Shown: positions 1 to 6,419 of the stretch, piece after piece
Position numbering within the stretch: position 1 is the stretch's first letter
Layout: every line of letters starts with the position of its first letter
DNA from: Dehalococcoidia bacterium
GTDB lineage: Bacteria > Chloroflexota > Dehalococcoidia > Dehalococcoidales > UBA3254
NCBI GenBank assembly: GCA_030691835.1
Contig: JAUYDO010000283.1
Location: 1 to 10,908 of the forward strand
Length of the DNA: 10,908 nucleotides
Direction of reading: 5' to 3'
Notes under the pieces: generated by a model
Told to the model about the DNA's origin: nothing
What the model saw: only the letters and a program-made list of their open reading frames with translations
Database searches by the model: none
Program-made: the position numbers and the translations under genes

Positions 1-1574
1 TCTTTCGTGGCGGCATCGGCATACCAGGCTTTAAGCATACTCACCATGTACTTAGGCAGGTGTTTCTTCCAGTTTCCGCTCCTGGGGTCAGTGCTCTTTG
101 GGGTAATCGCCTCCAGGTATTTTGCCAGAGTAGGCTGTGCCGTGCTCGACACCGGCAGATAGCCGGGAAGAAGATGGAAGAGTAAGCCGTAGTCGGTGGC
201 ACCCTGCACATTGGACTCGCCGCGCAGGGCATTGATGCCGCCGCCGGCTATACCTATATTGGCAAGCAGAAGCTGGATGACCGAAAAAGCCCGGACATTC
301 TGAGTGCCCACGGTATGCTGGGTCGTGCCCATGGCATACATAATGGTTCCAGCCCGGTTTGGCTTACCGGTAGAAGCGAAGGCCTGATATACCTTGAGCA
401 GGGTCTCCTTGGGAGTGCCTGTGATGCGGGATACAGCGTCCGGGTTATAGCGAGAGTAATGCTTTTTCAAAATCTGGAAAACACAGTTCGGGTTCTGGAA
501 GGTTTTGTCCTGCCTGGGAACACCTTTATCGTCGGGTTGATATTGCCAGGTAGACTTATCCTTGTAGGTTCTGGTAGAAGCGTCATAGCCGCTGAATATG
601 CCATCGCTGAAACCGTAGCCCGGGTTGACGAGCCAGCCGGCATTGGTATACTCCCGCAGGTATTCTATATTGTAGTTCTGCGGATTATTCTCGATATCCT
701 CTATAACGTACTTTATCATTCCACCGAGGAAGGCGATGTCAGTACCCGACCTCATCGGCGCCCAGATGTGAGCTTTTGCCGAAGTACGGGTGAAGCGCGG
801 GTCCACGTGAATCAGCGTAGCGCCTTTATCCATGGCTTTAGTGACCCAGTGGAAGGAGATGGGATGGTTCTCAGCGGCATTGGAGCCCATAATCAATATG
901 ACATCAGCGTTGCCAATATCAATCCAGTGATTGGTCATTGCACCCCGACCGAAGCTTTCCGCCAGACCGGCGACAGAGGGGGAATGTCATATCCGCGCCT
1001 GGGTTTCCGTATACACCATACCCAGGGCTCGGTTCATCTTAGTGATGAGGTAACATTCCTCGTTGTCGTGGGCGGAGCCACCAAGTTGAGCAACAGCTTC
1101 AGTGCGGTTGACCAGGTTGCCGTCCTTATCCTTCTCAATCCAGCTATCATCCCTGGTCTTTTTGATTCTCTTTGCAATCTCACCCAGAGCCCACTCCCAG
1201 GATTTCTCATCCCACCTATCGCTATTGGGGGCACGATAAAGGACTTTGGTGAGACGGCGAGGATTAAGCTGACCATTGACCGTCCTTAGCTGATATAAAG
1301 ACTGTGCCTTTGAGCAGAGGCCACCGCGATTGATTGGGTGTTCGGGGTATCCCTCAATACTTATAAGATTGTTACCTTCGGTGGCTACCAGTATGCCACA
1401 GCCAGCGGCACAGTAAGCACATATGCTTGTCTTCTCCCCAATCCGCTTTTTCAGAGAAAAGCTTTTAAGAGGGGCGGCTAAAACCTTTTCAAATCCCGAA
1501 GTAGAGAAAACGAGTGCTCCCGCTGTCACTCCTCCGCCTATTTTGAAGAACTCTCTCCGGCTTATCGCCTCCAT
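1..1574 (-). CDS. fdnG: Formate dehydrogenase (FdnG/FdoG-type) alpha subunit, selenocysteine-containing, 3' end beyond window
   Basis: Molybdenum/tungsten bis-MGD catalytic subunit that oxidises formate to CO2 and passes electrons through a [4Fe-4S] cluster, probably to the quinone pool from outside the membrane. The first 195 codons carry a Tat signal (SRREFFK at residues 5-11, then a hydrophobic stretch and an AxA-like LAAP near 32-35) and the iron-sulfur ligands C52, C55, C59 and C87. Codon 196 is TGA (987-989), followed by His197. The same frame then stays open to the left edge (524 codons in all). Translation past the TGA gives recognisable FdnG sequence, including GRGAMTNHW, GSNAAENHP, DPRFTRT, RSGTDIAFLGG and ALRGESNVQG. 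E. coli FdnG also has Sec196-His197. ATG 1574 has a strong AAGGAGG six bases upstream. The family is about 1000 aa, so roughly half is missing at the window edge. I judge the TGA to be a Sec codon and not a pseudogene stop, because the downstream frame is intact and conserved. Confidence 0.95.
942..989 (-). promoter_or_regulatory. Bacterial SECIS element with the UGA selenocysteine codon
   Basis: The UGA (987-989) is followed on the minus-strand mRNA by a hairpin CGCC-GGUCU-GGCG (972 to 960). The loop GGUCU is the one recognised by SelB in E. coli fdhF. The loop starts 18 nt after the UGA, the same spacing as in fdhF, and it falls in the Gly-Leu codons of the conserved H-x-P-S-V-A-G-L stretch. 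The four-base-pair core stem is seen directly. The lower stem is imperfect and I did not fold it by computation. Confidence 0.85.
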
Positions 1575-1580
1575 AGGCTC

Positions 1581-1587
1581 CCTCCTT
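1581..1587 (-). promoter_or_regulatory. Ribosome binding site of fdnG
   Basis: AAGGAGG on the minus strand, six bases before ATG 1574. It fixes the start just ahead of the Tat twin-arginine motif. Confidence 0.8.
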
Positions 1588-1601
1588 CAATTAGACTCCC
1601 A

Positions 1602-1618
1602 TCTAGCTGGCGGCTAGA
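1602..1618. promoter_or_regulatory. Small inverted repeat upstream of fdnG
   Basis: TCTAGC-TGGCG-GCTAGA, a perfect 6-bp inverted repeat with a 5-base spacer, ends 14 bp before the fdnG ribosome binding site. It could be an operator or an mRNA hairpin. A repeat this short could also occur by chance. Confidence 0.25.
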
Positions 1619-1856
1619 CCTGTATGATTGTTGCCCGCATTCTCCCTGGTCTAAAAATTCCCCGGGCACATTCTGAATGAGCATACGAAATTAGCTGTTC
1701 ATAAGGCTGAAATTTTTTACGCCATCTCATAAACACGTGTATTGCCAAACCTGTCCTAAGTATCGGGCAAATACCCTGTGCTGGACTAGAGAATAATACC
1801 CATGAATAATAAGAAAACATACCAATTGTAGTGAGAAAACACACCATTGACGCTGT

Positions 1857-1892
1857 AAAAGGAAGAGGGACTTCCTTGCGGAAGCCCCTCTT
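1857..1892 (-). terminator. Rho-independent terminator of the two-component operon
   Basis: On the minus-strand RNA, 13 consecutive pairs form between 1892-1880 and 1875-1863. One of these is a G-U wobble. They close a GCAA (GNRA) tetraloop, and CC and UUUU follow (1862-1857). On the plus strand the wobble becomes an A-C mismatch, so the structure favours minus-strand transcripts. It begins 27 bp after the response-regulator stop codon. Confidence 0.85.
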
Positions 1893-1919
1893 AGAACAAT
1901 TTCTGGAGAGCGGTCTTGC

Positions 1920-2591
1920 CTACTCTTGTTCTATTCGATGCGGCATTTCTATTAAGCCTTTGCTGATGGCGTACTTTATCAGCTCGGTGCGGTTACTAAA
2001 ACCCAGCTTTTCCATGACGCTTGTCCTGTGTCTGAGAACGGTCTTGATGCTTATGAAGAGCCTGTCGGCAATCTCGCGGTTTGTGCGTCCTTCAGCAACG
2101 AGCTGAAGTATTTCCCTCTCTCTGTTGGTGAGACGTTCATATTCGTCCTTTTGCGCGCCGACATGCGTCAGATACTCCTCAACCAGGGTTGTTGCCGCCG
2201 TCGGGTACAGGAATGATTCTCCTCGATAGACGGTGCGGATAGCGGAGACCAGTTCCGGGGCTGGAGCGGTCTTTGAGATATAGCCCTTAGCGCCAGCCCT
2301 GAGCATGGACAGGATGTACTCGCTGTCCTCATACTGGGTGAGGGCGAGTATTTGAACGTTTGGATTTTCCTTGTGAATACGGCGCGTCGCCTCCAGACCA
2401 CCCAACACCGGCATGGCGATATCCATAAGCACCACCTGCGGAGCAAGCTGGCGTACTTTTTCAATCGCCTCATTTCCCTCGGTAGCCTCACCCACTATCT
2501 CAATGTCGTCACAACCCTGGAGCAGGGCACGAATTCCTTGCCTGAACATAGTATGGTCATCAACCAGTAGCACCTTTATCTTGGACATCAT
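1920..2591 (-). CDS. NarL/FixJ (LuxR-type) response regulator
   Basis: Cytoplasmic two-component transcription factor of 223 aa, the usual length for the NarL family. The receiver domain spans about residues 5-120, with the acidic pocket D11-D12, phospho-acceptor D57 (in LMDIAMP), switch Thr85 and conserved K107 (YISK). A variable linker leads to a LuxR-type helix-turn-helix at about 154-211, with the LTNREREILQLVAEG signature and recognition helix SIKTVLRHRTSVMEKL. The start at 2591 lies 32 bases inside the kinase gene, with GGGAG just upstream. A second ATG follows at once and could be used instead. The overlap implies translational coupling and a cognate pair. Its target is not shown by the sequence. 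The next gene downstream in the same direction is the formate dehydrogenase, a plausible but unproven target. Confidence 0.95.
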   Translation of the reverse strand: MMSKIKVLLVDDHTMFRQGIRALLQGCDDIEIVGEATEGNEAIEKVRQLAPQVVLMDIAMPVLGGLEATRRIHKENPNVQILALTQYEDSEYILSMLRAGAKGYISKTAPAPELVSAIRTVYRGESFLYPTAATTLVEEYLTHVGAQKDEYERLTNREREILQLVAEGRTNREIADRLFISIKTVLRHRTSVMEKLGFSNRTELIKYAISKGLIEMPHRIEQE

Positions 2592-4431
2592 CTTGCTCCC
2601 ACTCTACCGGTATTTCGATAGCCAGTCTGGTTCCGCAGCCCGGCTCGGTATCGATGTTGAAGGTTCCTCCCAGTAGCTCAGCCCGCTCCTTCATACCCAG
2701 CAGACCGACACCATCTCGGTGGCTGTCTGAACCAAATATTCGCGCCATGTCAAAGCCAGCACCGTCGTCCTCAACCTGAACGGCGATGCTCCGGTCTTTG
2801 AATTCCAGACTTACGTAGGCACTCTCCGCCCGGGCGTGAGAGGCGATGTTGGTAACCGCCTCCTGCACAATGCGGAAAAGGGCTATCCCCACCTGCGCCG
2901 GCAGATTTTTCTCCTGACCTACTACCTCCAAATGCACCTCCACTCCCGCCGCGTCAAGAGTGCTATGGAGACAGGACCGCAGTGCCGCTGCTAAACCAAG
3001 GTCATCAAGCAGTGTGGGCCTCAGGTCATGGATGAGTCTGTGCATTTCTTTGGAAGTGGCTGACAGCAAGGTCTTCATTTCCTCGAGCTGGGACTTCACA
3101 TCCCCGGCGTTGTCCCCCAGCGCAGTGGAAAGCCCTTCCAGACGCACAGTCAGCGTTGCCAGCACTTGACTGGTAACATCATGGAGCTCCCTGGCTACCC
3201 GCTGACGCTCATCCTCCTGAGCTGAGATGATTTGGCGCAAGAGCTCAACCCGCATCTGGTCCCTCAACTTGAGTTCCTCATACAACTGCGCATTTTCAAT
3301 GGCAACGCCCAGCTGGTGACGCAAGGCGGTCAATAGCTGGACCTCTTGCTCGGAAAAAGACCTCGCTTCCCGGCTGGCTATATTTAGCACGCCTACAACC
3401 CTCTCCTTGGACGTCAGAGGAACGCTGACGAACGCCTTCAATCCTTCTTCTACCAGCACTGGCTGGCGGGTTACTCTCGGGTCATTAGAGACATCGTCCA
3501 CGACCAGAGTTTCTCCCCTTTCGGCAACCTGACCGGCGATACCTTCCCCGAGTGCGAGACCAGCAGTTCTCTGTATAAACTGCTCCGACAGACCATGATG
3601 AGCCCGGTAAGAGAGTGTTCGTGACTCATTATCAAGAAGAAGAATGCCACCAACCTGGGCTTCCGTAACTTCTAGGGCTTTCTCAAGAGCGCTGTTCAGA
3701 ATGACATCCAGGCTCAGCGACTGGCTGACTGTACTGGCAATGGCGTTAAGAGCACGCAGGCGACGGTTAGCCTCAAGTATCCTTTTTTCCAGCTCTTTGC
3801 TTTCGGTGACGTCTCTCGCCATCTCAGCAACCCGGGTGATTTTGCCGCTGATGTCCCGTATCGGCGAAGCGCTCACCTCGATGTATTTCGCGCTGGCGAC
3901 GCCGCCCTGGTCCGAGGTGTGCTGATGAATAACCCGGACAGGTAGACCTGTTTGCCAGACCCTGGTCACGGGACATATACAGGTAGGGGGACGGCAGGGG
4001 TGGTTTGCTCCGTGGCTTACCTCGTAGCAGTAGCGCCCCACAACCTGACCGTCTTTGTGTTTCAAACACAGGCTTCGATTTGCCTGGACTATGTGCAACT
4101 GGCTATCCAGTACCATCAAATCGTCATCGAGGCTGTCGATAACGCTCTGCAGAAAGTCCCTGGACGTCCTCAGTCGTGCCTCGGATTCCTCAAGCTGATG
4201 GGTTTTCTCCTCTAGCTCCTTTAGAGAGCCCCTGAGCCGTTCTCGCATGAACTCATAGGTGTTGACCAGCAGCCCGGTTTCGGCTCTGGCGCCAGGGGCT
4301 ATGCGACCCAGCAGGTCCCACAGACTGTTGCGAATCCACCTGGTCAGGGTGGCTAAGATGCTCACCCAGAACAGGATGCTGAGGTTGGTCAGCAGTTGGA
4401 TTTTGTGCGCGAAGCCACCTGCCAAACCCAT
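2560..4431 (-). CDS. Membrane-anchored PAS-GAF sensor histidine kinase (HisKA_3/NarX-type)
   Basis: Sensor kinase of 623 aa that should phosphorylate the overlapping regulator. In order it has one N-terminal membrane helix (about 14-31), a coiled coil (about 65-90), a PAS domain (about 91-215), a GAF domain (about 240-382), a HisKA_3 dimerisation domain with the phospho-acceptor in ARELHD (His417) and a HATPase_c domain with the N box around N528, DDGAGFD (555-561) and GVGLLGMKER (574-583). The PAS domain has five cysteines (122, 135, 146, 151, 153), including a PCRPPTCICP stretch that might bind a metal or sense redox state. The frame extends upstream to a TTG at 4515, but that codon has no ribosome binding site and lies upstream of the likely promoter. 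I prefer ATG 4431, which has AGGGAGA directly before it, though the spacing is short. Confidence 0.93.
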   Translation of the reverse strand: MGLAGGFAHKIQLLTNLSILFWVSILATLTRWIRNSLWDLLGRIAPGARAETGLLVNTYEFMRERLRGSLKELEEKTHQLEESEARLRTSRDFLQSVIDSLDDDLMVLDSQLHIVQANRSLCLKHKDGQVVGRYCYEVSHGANHPCRPPTCICPVTRVWQTGLPVRVIHQHTSDQGGVASAKYIEVSASPIRDISGKITRVAEMARDVTESKELEKRILEANRRLRALNAIASTVSQSLSLDVILNSALEKALEVTEAQVGGILLLDNESRTLSYRAHHGLSEQFIQRTAGLALGEGIAGQVAERGETLVVDDVSNDPRVTRQPVLVEEGLKAFVSVPLTSKERVVGVLNIASREARSFSEQEVQLLTALRHQLGVAIENAQLYEELKLRDQMRVELLRQIISAQEDERQRVARELHDVTSQVLATLTVRLEGLSTALGDNAGDVKSQLEEMKTLLSATSKEMHRLIHDLRPTLLDDLGLAAALRSCLHSTLDAAGVEVHLEVVGQEKNLPAQVGIALFRIVQEAVTNIASHARAESAYVSLEFKDRSIAVQVEDDGAGFDMARIFGSDSHRDGVGLLGMKERAELLGGTFNIDTEPGCGTRLAIEIPVEWEQDDVQDKGATG

Positions 4432-4462
4432 TCTCCCTGTATGTTGTTCTTTTGGTACGGTT

Positions 4463-4491
4463 ATTTTAGCACTACCTTGAGTCAAAAGCAA
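4463..4491 (-). promoter_or_regulatory. Putative promoter of the histidine kinase operon
   Basis: On the minus strand, TTGCTT (4491-4486), a 17-bp spacer and TAAAAT (4468-4463). The -10 matches consensus at five of six positions, while the -35 is weak. The predicted start is about 20-25 bases before ATG 4431, which supports that start codon over the upstream TTG. Confidence 0.35.
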
Positions 4492-4508
4492 AAGGCTCTC
4501 AGCAGACT

Positions 4509-4524
4509 CGCGCAAAAGTGCGCG
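4509..4524. promoter_or_regulatory. GC-rich inverted repeat in the divergent intergenic region
   Basis: CGCGCA-AAAG-TGCGCG, a perfect 6-bp inverted repeat just upstream of the putative kinase promoter and between two divergent transcription units. It could be a regulator site, but there is no match to a motif I can name. Confidence 0.3.
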
Positions 4525-4589
4525 CTGTTCTACAACAATTTGGAGCGCTTTTCTATATGATATGCGAACTTTTCTATTGTAGCGCCGGC

Positions 4590-4614
4590 GGAGTCAGGCT
4601 AAAGTGGAGTCAGG
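4590..4614. repeat. 9-bp direct repeat upstream of the membrane-protein gene
   Basis: GGAGTCAGG occurs at 4590-4598 and again at 4606-4614, so the period is 16 bp. It lies 46 to 70 bp before ATG 4660. Direct repeats of this kind can be activator sites, but nothing in the sequence identifies a binding protein. Confidence 0.35.
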
Positions 4615-4659
4615 TGTAGCGAGAAGTAGCCACACCTTTCAGTGCTTTAGGGGTGAGAA

Positions 4660-5094
4660 ATGGAGCGGTGGTCACCAGTAAAGCTGATAAAAGGTCGCGC
4701 GGCACGTGTGAAGTCGGTCGCATACGCGGGACTGTTTTTAATTATTAGCACCCTTTTCCCGATTGTGACATGGGTCAGGCTATTCTCTGCCATACGTGAG
4801 CCTTTGCGCCGGATTATCAGCCGGGTGATACACGCCGTGCTGTTTTTTGTGGTCGGGACATTGCTTGCCATGAGGCAACCAGCGCCCGTGAGGAAAGTCC
4901 CATATATTTTGCTCTTTTTCATGGTTGCCATCTTGATGCCGGTGCTAATCTGGATAGGTCTGGGTATAGCGATTCGAGACCTTTTACGCAGGTGGCGCGA
5001 GTCATGGCTGGTATCCACACTGGTTTGCCGCTTTGATACAGACTGCCCGCCCGGCTGGGTATGCATCGCCGGGAAATGCATGCCGAGGTATTAG
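4660..5094 (+). CDS. Small membrane protein with repeated transmembrane module and C-terminal Cys-rich motif
   Basis: I do not recognise the family. The 144-aa product has hydrophobic segments at about 21-45, 56-71 and 79-104, each with basic residues after it. The first and third share a pattern: aliphatic run, FP or MP, VTW or LIW, then AIR followed by PLRR or DLLRR. The same pattern occurs twice in the next gene. The C-terminus (123-140) has four cysteines spaced C-x5-C-x5-C-x4-C in a CRFDTDCPPGWVCIAGKC context. This resembles the short disulfide-rich CxxDxDCPxGxxCxxGxC repeats of secreted proteins, so this end is probably extracytoplasmic. GGGGTGAG before the ATG serves as ribosome binding site. 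It is followed 72 bp later by the related gene on the same strand, probably in one operon. Function is unknown. Confidence 0.7.
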   Translation: MERWSPVKLIKGRAARVKSVAYAGLFLIISTLFPIVTWVRLFSAIREPLRRIISRVIHAVLFFVVGTLLAMRQPAPVRKVPYILLFFMVAILMPVLIWIGLGIAIRDLLRRWRESWLVSTLVCRFDTDCPPGWVCIAGKCMPRY

Positions 5095-5166
5095 ATGGCG
5101 CAAGAATCACAGGAGATTGCCCCGGTGAACTCAATGAGGCATCTTCAAGGACGGGAGGTGACATAG

Positions 5167-5544
5167 ATGAGGCGAGTAATATCGGTAGTATTGGCGATTC
5201 TGGCGGGTATCCTTTTTCCGCTCCTGATATGGGTGGCGCTTTTCATTGCTGTGCGTAAACCGTTGCTTCACGTCCTGAAACGAGCTGGTTCCGCGGCACT
5301 GGCGCTTCTGGCTGGAATCTTTTCCCCGGTACTGGTCTGGGTAGGCTTTGGTGTCGCCTTGAGTCATAAGATACGAGATGGGAGACTTCGCCGTGTCTCC
5401 AACCGCACCGTTGGCGAGATTCTGGCAGCCGCAAGACTCAAGGTGCAATGGGAGGCATATGAAGGGGAGTCAGCGGCGTCGGCAATATTCGGGAGACAGC
5501 CGATATCGGAAATCCGCCAGCTTCTGACTAGAGTTGGGCTATAA
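5167..5544 (+). CDS. Small membrane protein related to the upstream gene product
   Basis: Unrecognised 125-aa protein with two predicted membrane helices (about 4-29 and 42-65), each built on the same module as in the preceding gene: AGILFPLLIW...AVRKPLL and AGIFSPVLVW...ALSHKI. The C-terminal 55 residues are soluble and charged, with no cysteine motif and no domain I can name. A very good ribosome binding site (GGGAGGTGA) stands five bases before the ATG. The gene lies 72 bp after its paralogue and 106 bp before the cNMP-fold gene on the same strand. The pairing suggests a duplicated membrane component, perhaps acting together as a hetero-oligomer. That role is inference only. Confidence 0.75.
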   Translation: MRRVISVVLAILAGILFPLLIWVALFIAVRKPLLHVLKRAGSAALALLAGIFSPVLVWVGFGVALSHKIRDGRLRRVSNRTVGEILAAARLKVQWEAYEGESAASAIFGRQPISEIRQLLTRVGL

Positions 5545-5650
5545 GTTGTGAAGCTCGGGTAAAGTAACGCGGTACTTACGCACTTATGCGCACCAGCCGC
5601 GAGTTTTCGGTGTAAGAGGTCAACCGGACAAGAAAGGAGGAGAGGCGTAC

Positions 5651-6145
5651 ATGAGAACGGGGGAATACGCACTGGCTAAGGAACTTCACGGCATAGATAT
5701 TTTTGACGGTCTCTCCGACGATAGCCTTCAGCAAATAGCCAGGTATTGCAGTCAGGAAATCTATGATGCGGGAGAATGTTGTGCCGTTGAAGGTGAGACA
5801 ATAGACCGTATACTTATCCTTAATGGCGGTAAGGTCACAATTAATATGAAAGTCCTGGTCGCACGACATACGCACACGGTGACTATCGCCACTCTGACCA
5901 AGGGCAACGTATGTGCCTGGTCTGCGCTCGTCCCGCCACATGTCCTTACCGCTTCTATAAAATGCACCGAAATTACTCCGATGACCGGTATCCGGGCTGC
6001 AGACCTGCAACGTATATTGGAAGAAAGACCCATGGTGGGGTATATCGTGATGAAGAATCTCGCCAGGGTCATGAGCTCGAGACTGAGAGAAAGCCACACC
6101 CAGCTAGTGCGCCTTATCGCAGAATTAATAAAGCAAGGAAAATAA
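5651..6145 (+). CDS. Cyclic-nucleotide-binding-fold (CRP-like) protein without DNA-binding domain
   Basis: 164-aa protein with a single cNMP-binding beta-barrel domain (about 14-125) and a C-terminal amphipathic helix (about 128-160), ending before any helix-turn-helix could fit. It is therefore not a complete CRP/FNR regulator. N-terminal hallmarks are present: FDGLSDDSLQQIA, then an AGE turn and a glycine at 60. The phosphate-binding cassette is altered. Where cAMP-binding CRPs have FGE...PRxA, this protein has VCAWSALVPP...LTAS, so the Glu and Arg that hold the cyclic phosphate are missing. From memory, WSALVPP...TAS versions recur in a subfamily of CRP-like proteins of anaerobes, whose ligand I do not know. 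AAGGAGG lies ten bases before the ATG. It may sense a ligand or act as a partner of the two small membrane proteins encoded upstream. Confidence 0.85.
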   Translation: MRTGEYALAKELHGIDIFDGLSDDSLQQIARYCSQEIYDAGECCAVEGETIDRILILNGGKVTINMKVLVARHTHTVTIATLTKGNVCAWSALVPPHVLTASIKCTEITPMTGIRAADLQRILEERPMVGYIVMKNLARVMSSRLRESHTQLVRLIAELIKQGK

Positions 6146-6169
6146 AAGCGAGTAAGGTAGCATCACCGG

Positions 6170-6192
6170 AGGGATACAATGATGTTGTCCCT
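6170..6192. terminator. Possible hairpin between the cNMP-fold gene and tRNA-Lys
   Basis: AGGG(AT)ACAA-TGATG-TTGTCCCT gives eight pairs with a 2-nt bulge, located between two convergent genes. It has no T-run after it on either strand, so it is at best a weak terminator. Confidence 0.25.
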
Positions 6193-6208
6193 GGCATTAC
6201 CAGCAACA

Positions 6209-6284
6209 TGGTGAGCCGTGGAGGATTCGAACCTCCGACCAATAGCTTAAAAGGCTACTGCTCTGCCAACTGAGCTAACGGCCC
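6209..6284 (-). tRNA. tRNA-Lys (anticodon TTT)
   Basis: A full cloverleaf reads on the minus strand. The acceptor is GGGCCGT paired with ACGGCTC (one G-T wobble), the D arm is GCTC/GAGC, and the anticodon stem is GTAGC/GCTAT around the loop CTTTTAA. The variable region is TGGTC, and the T arm is GGAGG-TTCGAAT-CCTCC. The discriminator A and CCA are encoded (6212-6209). Loop centre TTT gives lysine. The length of 76 nt including CCA is standard. Confidence 0.97.
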
Positions 6285-6321
6285 CTGAACTGAAACGGTG
6301 TGGATTTGATTCCCGCATTTG

Positions 6322-6350
6322 ATTTTATCAGAAGAGCACACATAGCGCAA
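6322..6350 (-). promoter_or_regulatory. Putative promoter of tRNA-Lys
   Basis: On the minus strand, TTGCGC (6350-6345), a 17-bp spacer and TAAAAT (6327-6322). The predicted start is about 30 bases before the mature tRNA 5' end. It lies in the 135-bp gap after fabG, in which I see no clear terminator, so read-through from the fatty-acid operon is also possible. Confidence 0.45.
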
Positions 6351-6419
6351 GGTAACGCATCTGCTATGGGTCAAAGGAAGGTTGAGCACCACGCCGCAAT
6401 GGTACGCCGTGACTGGAGC

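Larger units (their letters stand above)
1575..1919. other. Intergenic region between fdnG and the response regulator
   Basis: About 345 bp without a supportable gene. It holds the response-regulator terminator (1857-1892), the small inverted repeat at 1602-1618 and the fdnG ribosome binding site. A 77-codon minus-strand frame (1614-1847) has no recognisable domain and low-complexity aromatic/serine composition, so I do not call it. A fdnG promoter must lie here or upstream, but I see no clear -35/-10 pair. Confidence 0.6.

Noticed and set aside
987..989. Nonsense mutation making the formate dehydrogenase a pseudogene
   Set aside because: The TGA sits at the known Sec position with a SECIS-like hairpin at the right distance, and the downstream frame has no further stop and keeps family motifs.
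315..1289. Long plus-strand open frame of 324 codons
   Set aside because: It lies exactly antisense to the formate dehydrogenase, whose minus-strand frame encodes well conserved motifs, and its own translation shows no domain.
1614..1847. 77-codon minus-strand frame between the regulator and fdnG
   Set aside because: It has no recognisable domain and no clear ribosome binding site, and it lies in the leader region of fdnG.
4432..4515. Extended kinase N-terminus from TTG 4515
   Set aside because: It has no ribosome binding site, a rare start codon, and falls upstream of the likely promoter. The protein from ATG 4431 begins naturally just before the membrane helix.
4647..5081. Minus-strand 144-codon frame opposite the small membrane protein
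   Set aside because: Its translation is low-quality and has no domain, whereas the plus frame shows membrane helices, a ribosome binding site and a related neighbour.
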